Shown piece after piece: positions 13,401 through 24,635 of a DNA stretch of 64,000 bases. Under the pieces are notes generated by a model, which was given only the letters and a program-made list of their open reading frames with translations, did no database searches and was not told where the DNA came from. How positions within the stretch are numbered: position 1 is the stretch's first letter; every line of letters begins with the position of its first letter. The stretch spans positions 1,984,001-2,048,000 of the forward strand of contig NW_017264196.1 of NCBI RefSeq assembly GCF_001619985.1, written 5' to 3'. The position numbers were made by a program, and so were the translations under genes. The stretch comes from Xylona heveae TC161. Taxonomy: Eukaryota > Ascomycota > Xylonomycetes > Xylonales > Xylonaceae.

Positions 13401-13911
13401 AAATGTGATGGAGCAGCGGACTACGGCACACTTACTCTTGGTCGTCTCTGCTCTGTCCCCCGTGTGTTAATCGCCCATCGTCATGAAAAAAGTTACTTAT
13501 TCGCCCTGGCCTGCCCCCTCCCGCTCGCTGCTGCCGATCCTGACGTTGACCAGGTGCAGCTTCCCGTTGAAATGCTCCCCACTGCCCACCTCCTTCTGTC
13601 TTTTCACGTCCTAGATTCTCTTTGATCATTTCTGTGCCACATAATTTCCCAGCAAAATCCTTGAATGGTTTTTCTTCTTCTCTATTCATATTCGATACGG
13701 CTGTTTTGATTGATTCGATTGATTTATCCCATTATCTCGCCCCTCTCTGCTCGGGCGAATCACCTTTCATTCGCCAATTCGCCCGGTCGGCCGTTGGTCC
13801 CCTCAGCGGGTCCTCCTCACCAATACGAATACTAAATAAGTCGCGTCGAAAGAAGCTCTGACCAGTTCAACGCGGGACGAAAGACGAAAAAGGAACAAAA
13901 CGGTCGAGATC
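10465..13911. other. 3.4-kb gene-free stretch
   Basis: No frame of more than about 120 codons looks coding, and none splices into a recognisable protein on either strand. Base composition is not extreme. The last 300 bp before 13912 are pyrimidine-rich and probably form the leader of the next gene. A GGTTCGAAC word near 11397 resembles a tRNA T-loop, but the arms do not pair. Confidence 0.5.
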
Positions 13912-15883
13912 ATGGGGGACTTGCATCTTCCGCAAGATGAGTTTGAGAACCTCCCTCCGGCCATTCGACGCAAGGTACGTTGAGCATTTCCCTTCGGTAC
14001 CTTGCATTTTATGAGACGAAACGTCGATTGGTATCTTTGCTTTTCAAATTGTGTTCATCGTTACCTATGTTTTGTACAATTTGTCCTCTTCATTTTCAAT
14101 CGATTGGTGGGGGATTACGTCTATTCGGTTTCGCCGCCGTCCCCCCTTAGTTTCCAGTCGAGGGGCCGTCGGTCGATCGGCACCCTCATAACTGGCGGTC
14201 AAAAAGAAATGAGTTCATTATGCTGTGGCAAGTGTCCCGGTCTCCTGCAGGGACAGCACACAACTGCCGACGTTAGAGTGCTATCTCGGTATTTTTATTT
14301 GCTGTCGGATCCCATTCGAGCTCTCATTTTGCTTAGCGTAATTGAGATTTTCTCAACGACAGATATATCTGAATGCTGACCCTGAAGGTCAAACTCTTCA
14401 GTATTTTTCTTCTTTGGAGCGCCTGAGATTGGCTCAGAATTCTGCCGCTGTTTCTCGACAAGGCCATAGTGCCGGCATGCTAGAAGCTAGACCTTATCAT
14501 CCTCTAAGAAAACACTGGGTTCCTCCAACACCTATCGACCGTGAAGGACGGCCGGTGGGGAAAGCGAACGATAAGAAAGCACGCAGACGCTTGCAAAGGC
14601 CCATACCTCTCCAGCTTCAAAACCTTATCACCCTTGAGGAAGCCAAGTGGTTCATTTCTCTTCCCGAGGCCGTCCGGAGAAAGCATTTCACGAGGGAAGA
14701 GCAAATTTTGTTGGCCGGTTGTTGTGACAGCTGGATCCTGGACAGTGCCGACCAAGCACTCTGCAAGGCTAATCGCCCATCCACATCGACTGGGACTTCA
14801 TCAGAGCTATCGTCTTCAGCTCGATCATCGACTGAGTTCTCAGACTCGTCGGAGCCTCCAAACTTTCTCTTTACTGATCCGGATCCCGACGAGACCATGA
14901 GCCAATACTCGCCAGACGAAGCAGCAGACCAGGTCCTGGACGACTATCATGCAGCTCAAATGGATTTTTCAACTACAGCAAAATCTCGTTCTCGACGACC
15001 GTCATTCCGAAGAACAATTGCCTTGGGGTCCCGGCCTACTCTACGAACATCCTTTTCATCTACCCGCGCTCCGTCTTCACCCGTTTCCCCCCGATCTTCT
15101 GTCGCCCCGGATTTTAAAAGCCACAAGTCGCGCTCGTCGTACGCGCCCAAGAGTATCCGTCCTGCACCCGTCATTGTTGAGCCCGAGGCCAAATATTATC
15201 AAGATCCCGATGCTCGACTGAAGCTGCGAGTGTACCTTGGCTCGCCACAAAAGTTTGACGAGGCGCTTGAGTTTGGATTTCCTACTACGGACCGGGCATC
15301 CAATGGCCCCCAGCAAATACGGACCGAGACTCGACCCGCCAAGATTCATCCAGAGACATTCCTTGCAGAAAAGGACACGTCCTTTCTGGACGATCCCGAC
15401 GAAGATGCTAAAGCCGATGATGATGATGATGATGACGACGACGACGACGCCGACGCCGAGGACGATGATGACGATGGTCCTTCTGAAGATGACAATGACG
15501 TTCCGGCAACACCATGCGATACCGATGGCAGGTTCCGTTCAGTTTATCCACTTCCTTCGATCAAATCTACGTCGACCGATTCTCGACCGTCGCGTTCGAC
15601 GGTTGGCCGGAACCAAATCGATCCACTTGCGCCGACTCTGGTCGGTCACCGTGAGATGACTCTGCGGATGACATTGACTCGGCCTGACCTCCGTGCTGAC
15701 GAGAGCCTGTTGTATGGCTGGCAAGACAAGGTTAATGATGACCCGCTTGCTCTTGAAGAATTGCCGCCCATGACGGACGACACTGAGGGCACATCTGGAC
15801 CCTTTGGCCCCGATGGTCGCGGTTCCTCCAAGGACGGCAGTGTCGTTCGCAAAATTTGGAGCAAAGTGCGATCAAAGAAATGA
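13912..15883 (+). CDS. Conserved-looking acidic low-complexity protein, function unknown
   Basis: Exons 13912..13974 and 14363..15883 are joined in phase 0 (AAG/ATA), giving 527 aa. The 388-bp intron is the second longest I called in this window. Residues 1-150 look structured and conserved: IRRKIYLNADPEGQTLQYFS, then ERLRLAQ, and a segment around RRRLQRPIPLQLQNLITLEE and REEQILLAGCC. From about residue 160 the protein is Ser/Arg/Pro-rich. Near residues 370-400 there is an Asp/Glu run with twelve consecutive Asp. The extreme C-terminus is basic (VRKIWSKVRSKK). No catalytic motif or membrane span is evident. An upstream in-frame Met at 14342 would start inside the intron and lose the RRKIYL joint, so the two-exon model is preferred. 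I do not recognise the family. Confidence 0.84.
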
Positions 15884-18871
15884 ATTGCATGATTTTCCTC
15901 GCTCCATCTGTTTTCTATTTCTTCCATTCGCTTCGATCCACCTCTTAAATTCTCTCCATATTTGCTTTTTCTTAACTCTCTTGCTGCGCTTCAGCGTCTT
16001 ATCTTTTGAGCGCCAACTTTGTACGACCTTGTAGGCACGGAACAGCCACCACTAGGAACCATATCTTTTACTCATACATGTCTGGGGGATTATTGACGGA
16101 GTTTGCACATACTTTTCATGTCATTACGACTTAGACCTTTCTGGCTTTCGCTTGCACACATTATCGCATATCTTTTGCAACACATGCTTCTACAGAACAA
16201 ACCTTTTGACGATGATTCTTACATAGACTGAACTCTATTTGACGCCTCGATACGTGCACAGCATTCTAAGCTTCTATCTTGCATCCATTTCTGTTGTGTT
16301 CGTTGCCTTGTAACATTTGCTAACAACTCTAGTTTGTTAAGTAATTATCATTTTCCATGACGTTCATTAATTATTTCTATTGGGCAGTCAGTAGGTTTCC
16401 CGTATCTATCTAGGTTTACTGATTGATAAACGACCCGCCATCTCGAGTGGCGTGTGGCTCGCCATACAGGGTTGATGATAATGTGGCAATAAGTCGGTGT
16501 AGAAAATTTTGCGTACCTGTAGGTAGGAGTACCAATAGTAGTCTCACATTAATTATTTATCACGGGTATTACCTCAAGGCCCCCGGCCCTGGAGGCCTAG
16601 CCGTCTTGCGAGCCGTTCGAACGAGGGGGAAGGGGACGAGGAGACGGGTACCTGGAACTAGACCGTTTCTGGACATGCGTTTTGTGGTTCAGGGGTAAAA
16701 TCGACCAGGGTGAAGACGAGCAGCGTCAGGGTCTGGCTCGCCTGAGGTGTCTGCCTAGGTGCTCCGAGGGCTCCGATAATCATTTCAACACCCTGAACAC
16801 TGGAAATTATTCAATGTGGATATCATTACTTTGTACAAAGTACCTTCCGTACAGAGTGTACTGTGCTAACACTTTTATTCAGAGAGTTGATCCTCGAGGG
16901 ACCCTCGCATGATCGTGGGTGGGGCCGGCCTTGGAGAGCATCAAGCTCCCCCCACCGAGCACCCCCTTCTCCTTGCGTCGCAGGTGTCGGTTAGTAGATT
17001 GGGGGGTCGTGCAAAGACACGCGACAAGCCACTGATGATTGTCTTACCTGTCACTCGATCCCGCTCGGCAGGTCGGCCTTTGACGTGATGGCATGGCCAC
17101 CACTTCTTTGCTGTAATTTACTGCGAAGGTACAATTCACTATGGCATGGATACTTGACTACTGAAGCACAGGCACAGTGGAGGAGTCTATTGGCGGACCA
17201 CGTCTTGACAGAGGCTGGATAGCAGGGGCTTGAATCGAATGTTTCTGTCCAACGCAGCGTTTGCGCCCGTGCAACGACAGGCTGAAGGATAGTTTCTAGA
17301 CAGCTCTCGGTCGGGTGCGACGCGTCGATAAATACGCCCCTCAAACAAGCGCCCGTTGATAATGGTGGATGATGATGGTGGATGATGATGGTGGATGATG
17401 ATGGTGGATGATGATGGTGGATGATGATGATGATGATGCCATGATTTACATCTCCATTGATCTCACGGTGGGCAAAATTAACAAATGTGGGTGGAGTAGA
17501 GGAGTCTGCGGATCCAAGTCACGTGTAAGGGATACCGGTAGGATTGCGCCACTGTTGGTGGTTTGCCTAATCGTATCGTTACTGCAAAACATGAGAGCCA
17601 AAGGCAAATGGCCGTTGTTATTCGAGACGAGGCGGCAACAAAAATCAACAATGGTAAAATACAGTACAGAGCTCTGGTATGATCGTGGACTGCAGCTGCA
17701 GACTGGTGTGAGAAGGACGCCATTTCACTGGTGGACGGGCGGCGATTAGGGGGCACCGTGTTGGAGAAGTTGGCGCATCTCGTTCGCGCCAAACGACGCC
17801 AGTTGCAGCGTTCCCGCTTGGGTTTCCCCTGCTAAGACCAAGCAAAGACGGATGGCGTAGCTAATTGTACAGAGTACTCTTCGCACCGTGAGCATCTTGA
17901 GACGACGGCTCTGGTAGACTAGAGTCTCCACGGACCACCCTGAACCACCACCACCACAGCTCGTCGTCTCTAAGCTCAATCTCTTGGCGTTTCCCGTCAC
18001 CTCTCTCCTCTTTTCCGTTTTTCTCCCCCTCATCATGTTATCACTGTGACCTCTTTTTTTCTTGTGTCTGTCTGTCTGTCTGTGTGTGTTGTGTTTTTTC
18101 TGTCCCGACAGCTTCACTCTTTCTGCTGCCGTCACAGTCTAACCGCCAGCTTACTCTCCTTTTACCAGCGCCTTGTCGCTCGTGAATTCTGTGAACCCCC
18201 ATTGATCTGTATTCGTTACAGTTCGTCCATTCATTCGTTTCAACTTCGAATTCCTTGCGTTTCGAGTTTTACGCGCTCGTGGATCATTCCCCACCTGTAT
18301 CACGTCGAGTCCGTTCTCGCCCAACTCTATACCCTATTGATAGGACTCGTGCCATTTGTCAATCTCTTCCGCCTATCAATATTTTGAGGTTTTGTTTTCA
18401 CCCAGAGCAAATCTCCGCGGTCCCACTCGACGTCCCATACGTTAGTCGTCTTCGAGCAAAAGAACCAAACGCAGAAGCTGTTGTCGATATTCAATACCTG
18501 GCAGAATATTAGCAGAGAGGGCTAGTCCTGCTCTGTGCTTTTCTTGTCAAATCACATTCATTATCTACTCCGAGATACCTTTGACGGTGTTTCGTTTGAC
18601 TGGACGTAGGGGTCGCGTCATTGACGTTGATCCAATCCGCTACCGTTCATCACCCACATTCTCTTGAACACTGAACAGCCGAGTGCTTTCAGCTGTCAAA
18701 CCACACATCCCGAGAACCCTCGTCATTGACCGACGCGGTTGTTATAATCTGCAGCACTTGTTCGCGCCGGACGCGGGTCAAGTCAGCTCGACGTCATTCC
18801 TTTAGTCGAGCCATACCGAAATTTAGAAAGCTCTGAAAAGCAAGATCAACCCAAGAAATCCAGAAGACAAA
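15884..18871. other. 3-kb gene-free stretch with CT-rich leader
   Basis: No supported gene. It holds the 3' end of the acidic-protein gene, a minisatellite at 17359-17438 (separate entry), GTACAAAGTAC and GTACAGAGTAC palindromic words near 16830-16860 and 17868, and from about 17,960 onward pyrimidine-rich DNA with a short TCTG repeat near 18066. The last part is likely a long promoter and leader for the transporter gene. Confidence 0.5.
17359..17438. repeat. 13-bp minisatellite (ATGATGATGGTGG)n
   Basis: Four near-perfect 13-bp units grade into a plain ATG trinucleotide run. One strand could encode Met/Met/Val/Asp-type repeats, but no gene context supports translation. Confidence 0.9.
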
Positions 18872-20600
18872 ATGCTTGGATTCCACCGAAGAGCCCGCTC
18901 GCTCATCTCCGTGCAGCAGCTGGGCAAGCACGAAAAGGTCAACATGGCCGTATACGAGGTGCACGATGATGAAGCCGATCATCAAGCCGCTAGAAAGTCA
19001 TCGTGGACCGCTCGAAAGCAACTGATTGTCATTTACATTTTGTTCTTGGCCGAAGCGTGAGTACCCATCCATCAAGATTATCTGTTGTGTTATCCCAATG
19101 AACCTACCATGAACATAGTTCCTGACCTGCTCCAGAATCATGGCGTCCTCTCTTCAACCCCAGCTCAAGATGCTCGTTGGCAAGGACGACTTTTGCAGCA
19201 CCCTCTCGGCTTCTTATATCCGCAGTATTCTCGACTGCGCCTACGCCTTTGGCGGTATCGGAGGACTATTCTGGGGCTGGCTCTCTGATCGCATTGGTCG
19301 ACGTCCCATTGCCTTGATTGGTATCTTGGGCATGTCCGGCTGCTGCATGTCAATGGGCTTTGCTACCAACCTCCCCGTGTGCGCATTGCTGCGCTTCTTT
19401 GGCGGTTTGCTCAGTTCCTCCAACGCCGTGACTACGCTCGCCATGATTGGCGATGTCAGCAACACTCGTTCTGAGCGTGTCAAGAACGTTGCCCGTCTCC
19501 CATTCATTGCTGCTTGCGGATCCGTGGGACCTCTTGTGCAAGGTCTCGTCCGCAGCAGCGTCAAGTCTGTTGGTGAGATTTGGCAAAAGTTTCCACTCCT
19601 CAGCAGCGAGATTGCCTGCGGCGGCTTGGTCCTTCTCATTGGCATCGGTGCCGTGTGCTTGCTGGACGAGGTAGGTTATATCCTTTTTTTTTTCTTTTCT
19701 AATTATTGGCTCGATCCATACTAACTTGACCAGACTCTCCCTAGCATTGCCAGCCCCGGCGAGCCGCTGACACTGAGCACCGACTCCATTGACTGCGAAA
19801 AGGCCGCCTTTCTCAACCAGGACACTATCCCCGATGACGCCTCGCAATGCCAAATCCAAGTCATTGACGCGGACCGCCCAGACCCCATTTCCCTTTGCCA
19901 GATCATCAAAGCGCCCTCTCTCCTGGTGCTCCTGTCTTCCTTTTCCTTGCTCTCGCTACACTCCTCCACCTTTGACACGCTTCTCCCGCACCTAGGCCAC
20001 AGCAGCATCCACTCAGGCGGAATGGGCATTCCGTGCTCCGCGCTCGGTCTGATTGTGCTGTGCCTCAAGCTCGTCGCTGGATCTATCGTTCTCGCCATCA
20101 TTCCCAAGATTGTCGAGCGCGTGTCCTTGCTCAGGCCGTACCGCGCGTTCAGCGTGACCTTCCCCATCATCTACCTCGCCACTCCGCTGGTCGCACAGAT
20201 TAGCTACACCTGCTTTGGCGACTGGCTCGCCGTGGTGTCTACTCTGTCGATCCTGCTCAAGAACATTTTTGCCGGGTCCGCACAGGTCCTGGTCGCGCTG
20301 CTGATGCTGAGCATCGTCCCGGACGCGTACAGCACCGGCACCATTCTCGGACTGATGCAGTCGGCCAGCCTGTTCAAGGCCTTTGCCGTTGCCGTGTCCG
20401 GAATGAGCTTCTACTACTCTGGAGAAGTCGGCATTGCCACGACAAACTATGTGCTCTGGGCGTGCCTGGTCGCGATCGGCATTGCCGGCGCGGCTCTCGC
20501 TTGGTTTGTCCGCGAGAGACCCAGCCTCGCCAAGGACTACAGACCAGAGGTGCTCAAGTGGGAGACTTGCTTTGACGCAGAGGGCGACGGACTCGTCTGA
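18872..20600 (+). CDS. Major facilitator superfamily transporter (ZIF-like/YCR023C type)
   Basis: Twelve-helix secondary transporter, substrate not determinable. Exons 18872..19056, 19136..19670 and 19734..20600 (79- and 63-bp introns) give 528 aa. The joined start reads KQLIVIYILFLAEAIMASSL, the first membrane helix. The diagnostic loop between helices 2 and 3 is GLFWGWLSDRIGRRP (MFS motif G-x-x-x-D-R-x-G-R-R). Helices follow in two blocks separated by a polar loop of about 55 residues in exon 3 (TLSTDSIDCEKAAFLNQDT region). The general pattern, an N-terminal hydrophilic leader and a SYIRSILDCAYAFGGIGGLF helix, resembles fungal relatives of yeast YCR023C and plant zinc-induced facilitators; that subgroup call is tentative. 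A CT-rich leader precedes it. No neighbouring biosynthetic gene suggests a cluster role. Confidence 0.91.
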
Positions 20601-21463
20601 TCGCCATTCGTCTATCGTCCATGTTTCCATTCCTCTCAGTCTTTGCCAGTCTATTTTTACTTTCTTTTCTCGTGACATATATTCTTGCTTGTCTTTTGCA
20701 TTTGTCCCTTGACCATATTTTCGTCGTTGATCTTGTCCCTTGACCGCATTTTAATTGTTCATCATGTCCCTTCATCCAACCATTGTCGGACAATCGGTCA
20801 ATATGCTACACAGTCTCCTATCTTTCTGATTAGGCACTTGCACTTTGGCTTATCCGTTATTTCTGTCTCACTCTAGCCAACTTACTACCTTACTTCAATA
20901 GTACATTTAATATACTTGTATGCCAAAACCGTCCATCTCTTCGTCTCTTCTCTTACATTCAGTTATCTTATTTTTAATCGTGACATGATATCACCCGTGA
21001 GTCGTGAATATGACCTTGCGCTAAGCATGACCCTCCTCTCAGTCTTTACATGAACTTGACCTGTGTGCTAGAAAAGAAAACACAATCTGTACTCCGTATA
21101 AAGGTACTTTGTGGTAAAGAAGTGCGGATGGCCACATTATTTGTTGAAGTATCTACTTGATCCGAAATGTCCGTATTGGAAGTTGACTACGAAGTACTTG
21201 GACAACGAAGTACAGTCTTAGTGTTTCGTTCGTGGGGGGGGGGGGGGGGGGGGGGGTTTGTTTCTGTACCTGGTCGGGTATAACTATATGTCAATGAAGT
21301 CTAGTTCATACTGCCAGAAGGATCCTCGAGGAGTCCACAAGACTACAACACAATTCCATCACTGTCATAGTAGCATGAAATATGATCGGTTGAGCCATAA
21401 GCGCCCTCCATAATAATAAGGGGGTGGAAACAATTTAGATATTCGAGTTTTGGTTATACATTA
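20601..21463. other. Transporter 3' flank and start of repeat-rich zone
   Basis: No coding frame is supported. A GTACTCCGTAT word lies near 21088 and GAAGTACTT words near 21190. The 23-G run is listed separately. Confidence 0.5.
21234..21256 (+). repeat. Run of 23 consecutive G
   Basis: An uninterrupted guanine homopolymer of 23 bases. On the G strand it could form intramolecular quadruplexes. It may also be a sequencing or assembly length artefact, since such runs are hard to size. Confidence 0.95.
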
Positions 21464-21620
21464 GCTAAAGCCATAACCATAAAGCGTAAAGCGTAAACCA
21501 TAAACCATAAACCATAAACCATAACCGCATACCATAACCGTACCGTAAAACCTTCAACTGTAAACCATAAATAAAGCGTAAACCATAACCATAAAGCGTA
21601 AACAGTAAACCGTAAGCGCT
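21464..21620. repeat. Degenerate TAAACCA / AAAGCGT heptamer array
   Basis: About twenty 6-8 bp units dominated by TAAACCA, with variants CATAACC, TAAAGCG and TAAACCG. The complement TGGTTTA resembles, but is not, a telomere repeat. Unit drift suggests an old array. Confidence 0.85.
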
Positions 21621-21665
21621 AGTCCACTAGAAATGGTAAATGCCTTGAGCTACCCTTTGCCTTTT

Positions 21666-21743
21666 CCTCCACAGTATTCCTCCACAGCACTCCTCCACAG
21701 CACTCCTCCGCAGCACTCCTCCACAGTACTCCTCCACAGTACT
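21666..21743. repeat. 13-bp minisatellite CCTCCACAGCACT x6
   Basis: Six tandem 13-bp units differing mainly at the GCACT/GTACT/GTATT position and one CCGCAG variant. The last units run straight into TACTCCGTACTCCGTACTTTG. Confidence 0.93.
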
Positions 21744-21819
21744 CCGTACTCCGTACTTTGTACTCGGCTTGCATTTTGCAGCTTGCATGCAGAGAACAGC
21801 CAAACCAGGCCCACCGCAG

Positions 21820-21838
21820 TAGGCGACCTTTTGAGTTC
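21820..21838 (+). repeat. 19-nt dispersed motif, copy 1
   Basis: TAGGCGACCTTTTGAGTTC. This exact 19-mer recurs downstream in the same orientation. No coding or splice context explains it. Confidence 0.9.
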
Positions 21839-21868
21839 ATTGTCCGACTTTCTCCTTCTGCATCTCCG

Positions 21869-21953
21869 TCTTTTGTCTTTTGTCTTTTGTCTTTTCAAAA
21901 TCCAGAAACTAGAATTCAGAAACCAGAAACCAGAAACCAGAAACCAGAAACCA
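21869..21953. repeat. Two adjoining heptamer arrays (TTTTGTC)n and (AAACCAG)n
   Basis: Four TTTTGTC units at about 21869-21896 are followed after a short linker by five AAACCAG units at about 21917-21953. A looser echo (CTAGAAT, GAACCAG) continues at 22012-22065. Confidence 0.88.
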
Positions 21954-22154
21954 ACTTGTTTCCTGTCTTTATCTTTGTCTTCCATTCGCCTCTCCTTCTG
22001 CATCTCCCTTTTTCTAGAATCTAGAATCTGGGAACTAGAAACCAGGAACCAGAATCAAGAAACCAACTTGATTCCCCTCTTCGTCTTCATCCTCATCGTT
22101 GGCATTGAACCACGGTTCAACTTCCACCAATTGAGCTTTTCCCAGTCAGTCCGC

Positions 22155-22300
22155 TGCATACTGTAGACTGTAGACTGTGCACTGAAGACTGTACAAAGTA
22201 CAACAGTCCACTGTAGACTGTAAACAGTACAATTGTTCATGCGTATCACCAGTTTCTGTACAAACGTACAGTATACTTTGCACTGTTTGCAGTAGAATGG
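22155..22300. repeat. Irregular CTGTAGACTGT / GTACA repeat
   Basis: Degenerate 8-10 bp units around CTGTAGACTGT alternate with the palindromic words TGTACAAAGTACA and GTACAGTATAC. There is no coding sense on either strand. Confidence 0.7.
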
Positions 22301-22310
22301 GACAAATGAA

Positions 22311-22476
22311 TCGATGACCATACTGGTTGCATAGCTTTCTTAAAGCCTTTGTGTTCCAGTACACTGTACGGAGTATCATCTTCATTCGTTTCTCGGCTTG
22401 ATCAAGGCTTGCTGCTCAACTTCTCAAGTCTCCGTTGAATGATTCAATCTCAATTCTCAATTTTCAAACGGAATAT
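22311..22476 (+). repeat. Diverged direct duplication, copy A
   Basis: Aligns by eye along most of its length with 22591-22737. Shared landmarks in order are GATGACCA, GTAGCTTTCTTAAA (CATAGC here), GTGTTCCAGTAC, GGCTTGATCAAGGCT, CAACTTCTCAAGTCTCCGTT and CTCAATTCTCAA. Confidence 0.87.
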
Positions 22477-22590
22477 GGTCTTGACCACAGTCTTTTCTCC
22501 AAAGTTCATACTGTACAACTGTACAAATGTATATGGACCTTTGTGTAGAAAGGTGCTTTGTGGCAGAGAATCAGGACTCAGAATTCAAGA

Positions 22591-22737
22591 CTGATGACCA
22601 CGTTTGTCGCGTAGCTTTCTTAAAACCTTCGTGTTCCAGTACTGTATCATCTCCATTTGTTTGTTGGCTTGATCAAGGCTCAACCTCTCAACTTCTCAAG
22701 TCTCCGTTCAATGTTCAGTTCTCAATTCTCAAATGGC
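22591..22737 (+). repeat. Diverged direct duplication, copy B
   Basis: Second copy of the 22311-22476 segment, about 280 bp downstream and slightly shorter through small deletions. The TACGGAG insertion of copy A is absent here. Confidence 0.87.
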
Positions 22738-23048
22738 TGTAGTTTTATAGACTAGAGTGCTTGCTTATAGCCCGACAGCTCCAGTCTTTCTCATGAGGAA
22801 TCTTAATTCTCGAATCCTAAATCTCGAATCTTAAATCTCGAATCGCGAATCGCAAATCGTCGATTTTCAACAAGCAAGGGGCCCGCCGCCCGTAGGGTTT
22901 GGTGCTGGAATTCTCTTCTTTGTGTTTAAGTATTTACTCGATCCCGTGTATGAAGTCGAGTGACGGGAAGTGTTCTATCGTTTACCAAACAACAAGGTCT
23001 GGTCTGTACTGTCACCTGTAACCCACTTGCACGGCCTGCCAGCCAAGA

Positions 23049-23087
23049 CACAGCGGCACAGCGGCACAGCGGCACAGCGGCACAGCC
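23049..23087. repeat. 8-bp array (CAGCGGCA)n
   Basis: Four and a half near-perfect 8-bp units. The region is flanked by CCAGCCAAG-type words seen elsewhere in this zone. Confidence 0.93.
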
Positions 23088-23256
23088 AACCGCAAAGTCC
23101 GAATATGATATCACTGCACAGTGCACTCAACCACGTGCATAGTCAAGAGTCAAGACGTTTGGAATTGATATCAACATGAGAGGACTCGAGCCTGCGGAGT
23201 CCGGACCTGCGGTTGGACCGTTGGAGCACAGCCAGATTCCCCAGAGTCCAGACTGA

Positions 23257-23275
23257 TAGGCGACCTTTTGAGTTC
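23257..23275 (+). repeat. 19-nt dispersed motif, copy 2
   Basis: Identical TAGGCGACCTTTTGAGTTC, six bases before a tandem duplication begins at 23281. Confidence 0.9.
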
Positions 23276-23280
23276 GAGTT

Positions 23281-23915
23281 TGAAACTTTATATGTTACTT
23301 TGAAGGTGACTCGCTTTTGAGTCTTTTATATTTATATCTTGATGCTTGATGCCTCTTGCGTTTCCAGTTTTGGCATTGTTTTTATTTAGGCTTTCATTTC
23401 TTCCTTCTGCTTCTTCATCAAAGCATTAGTTGATCCAGGTATCCAGGCCCATCAGGTCACAGATTGAGCCTTGGAAGTTTTTGTCTGAATCAGTAGAGTC
23501 CAGACCGTAGAGTCCAGAACATAAAGTTGTAGACAAGACAAGTGTTTCTGGATGGTTTGAGTGTTGTACCAGCCAAGCAGATATCTCAGCTTTCCTGTCT
23601 TCTCGGGTTGAAATCGTTCAATGTTGAAACTGTATACTTCAAGTTAACTCCTTTTCGAGTCTTTCCGATTTCGTTATTAATTTATTGTTTTTGTTTATGC
23701 TGCCACTCCTTCTGCTTCTTCGTCATTTCATTGTCGGAATCGACCCAGACCCCATCAGATCATAATTGAGCTTTGGGAGTTTTTTTCCCGAATCGGTAGA
23801 CCGTAGAGGATAGAGGCCAGAACATAAACTTGTAGACAAGTGTTTCTGAGAGATTTTGGTATTGTGCCATTTCAGCAGATAATCTCAGCCTTCCGGTCAC
23901 TCGCAATTGCAATTA
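23281..23915 (+). repeat. Tandem pair of diverged ~300-bp units
   Basis: Unit 1 (about 23281-23624) and unit 2 (about 23625-23915) share, in the same order, TGAAACT, TTTTGAGTC or TTTTCGAGTC, CTTCTGCTTCTTC, the CCCATCAG block, the GAGCTTTGG or GAGCCTTGG block, AGACCGTAGAG, CAGAACATAAA, TTGTAGACAAG, GTGTTTCTG and TCTCAGC. Many substitutions and indels mark it as old. There is no coding frame. Confidence 0.85.
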
Positions 23916-23991
23916 TTTTGTGTTGCTTGCTTCTCTTCCAGATCGCCATTAGATCTGTTTCGGATCTCTGGTATGTCTCTCTCATGTTTAC

Positions 23992-24030
23992 AACTTGACA
24001 TGTTGACATGTTGACATGTTGACATCTTGA
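23992..24030. repeat. 8-bp array (TTGACATG)n
   Basis: Four 8-bp units, followed by looser TTGACAT/TTGATAC/TTGGCATC echoes. Confidence 0.9.
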
Positions 24031-24344
24031 TACCGTGATAGTTTGGCATCTTGAACTGCTGAAATGCTGACACCTAGGAACCTTTGCACCGTGAGCGGCG
24101 AGCCCGTGAGATGCTGATACGGTCTATGCGTAGAAAACCGAGGTCCGACTCAGGAGTGGTCACAGACTCACATCATTTCCAACTGTCATAGACGCTGACA
24201 CTGGGTCAACTCAAAGTCCTATAATGTTGCATTGGTGAACAACGCCCGTATTGTGGACTTAAACGATTGCCTGTCAGCCTGTCGGCAAGCCAGTTCCGCG
24301 ATGACATTGCAACGGCGATGGAAACGGCCGCGAGACGACGCCAA

Positions 24345-24363
24345 TAGGCGACCTTTTGAGTTC
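24345..24363 (+). repeat. 19-nt dispersed motif, copy 3
   Basis: Identical TAGGCGACCTTTTGAGTTC, in the same orientation as the others. A GGCAAGCCAG word lies 58 bp upstream. Confidence 0.9.
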
Positions 24364-24635
24364 GACATCTGCTGTCTGGTCTAGCTTATAATCTGTCTTG
24401 GGAAGCTAGACGTATAGTTCCAATAGCAAGAGCGTTAGGTAAAGGATTTGTTGATGAAAGTATTTGTTGATACTCGTTAATCGTGAGATTTGAGAATTGA
24501 AGCTTGGCTCCGTGGCTGCTCGTGAGATGACGAAATAAGCAAAAGATACGATGCGAAAAGCAGCAAGCCAAAGCGGATAGTCCGCAGCAGCAGCAATATT
24601 CTTGCAAGACAGATGCTTCGTCCTCGGCATCAACT

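Noticed and set aside
14342-14362. Met at 14342 as start of the acidic protein
   Set aside because: The seven residues before the acceptor (MRFSQRQ) lie in intron-like DNA, and the 13912 exon joins in phase with a better start context.
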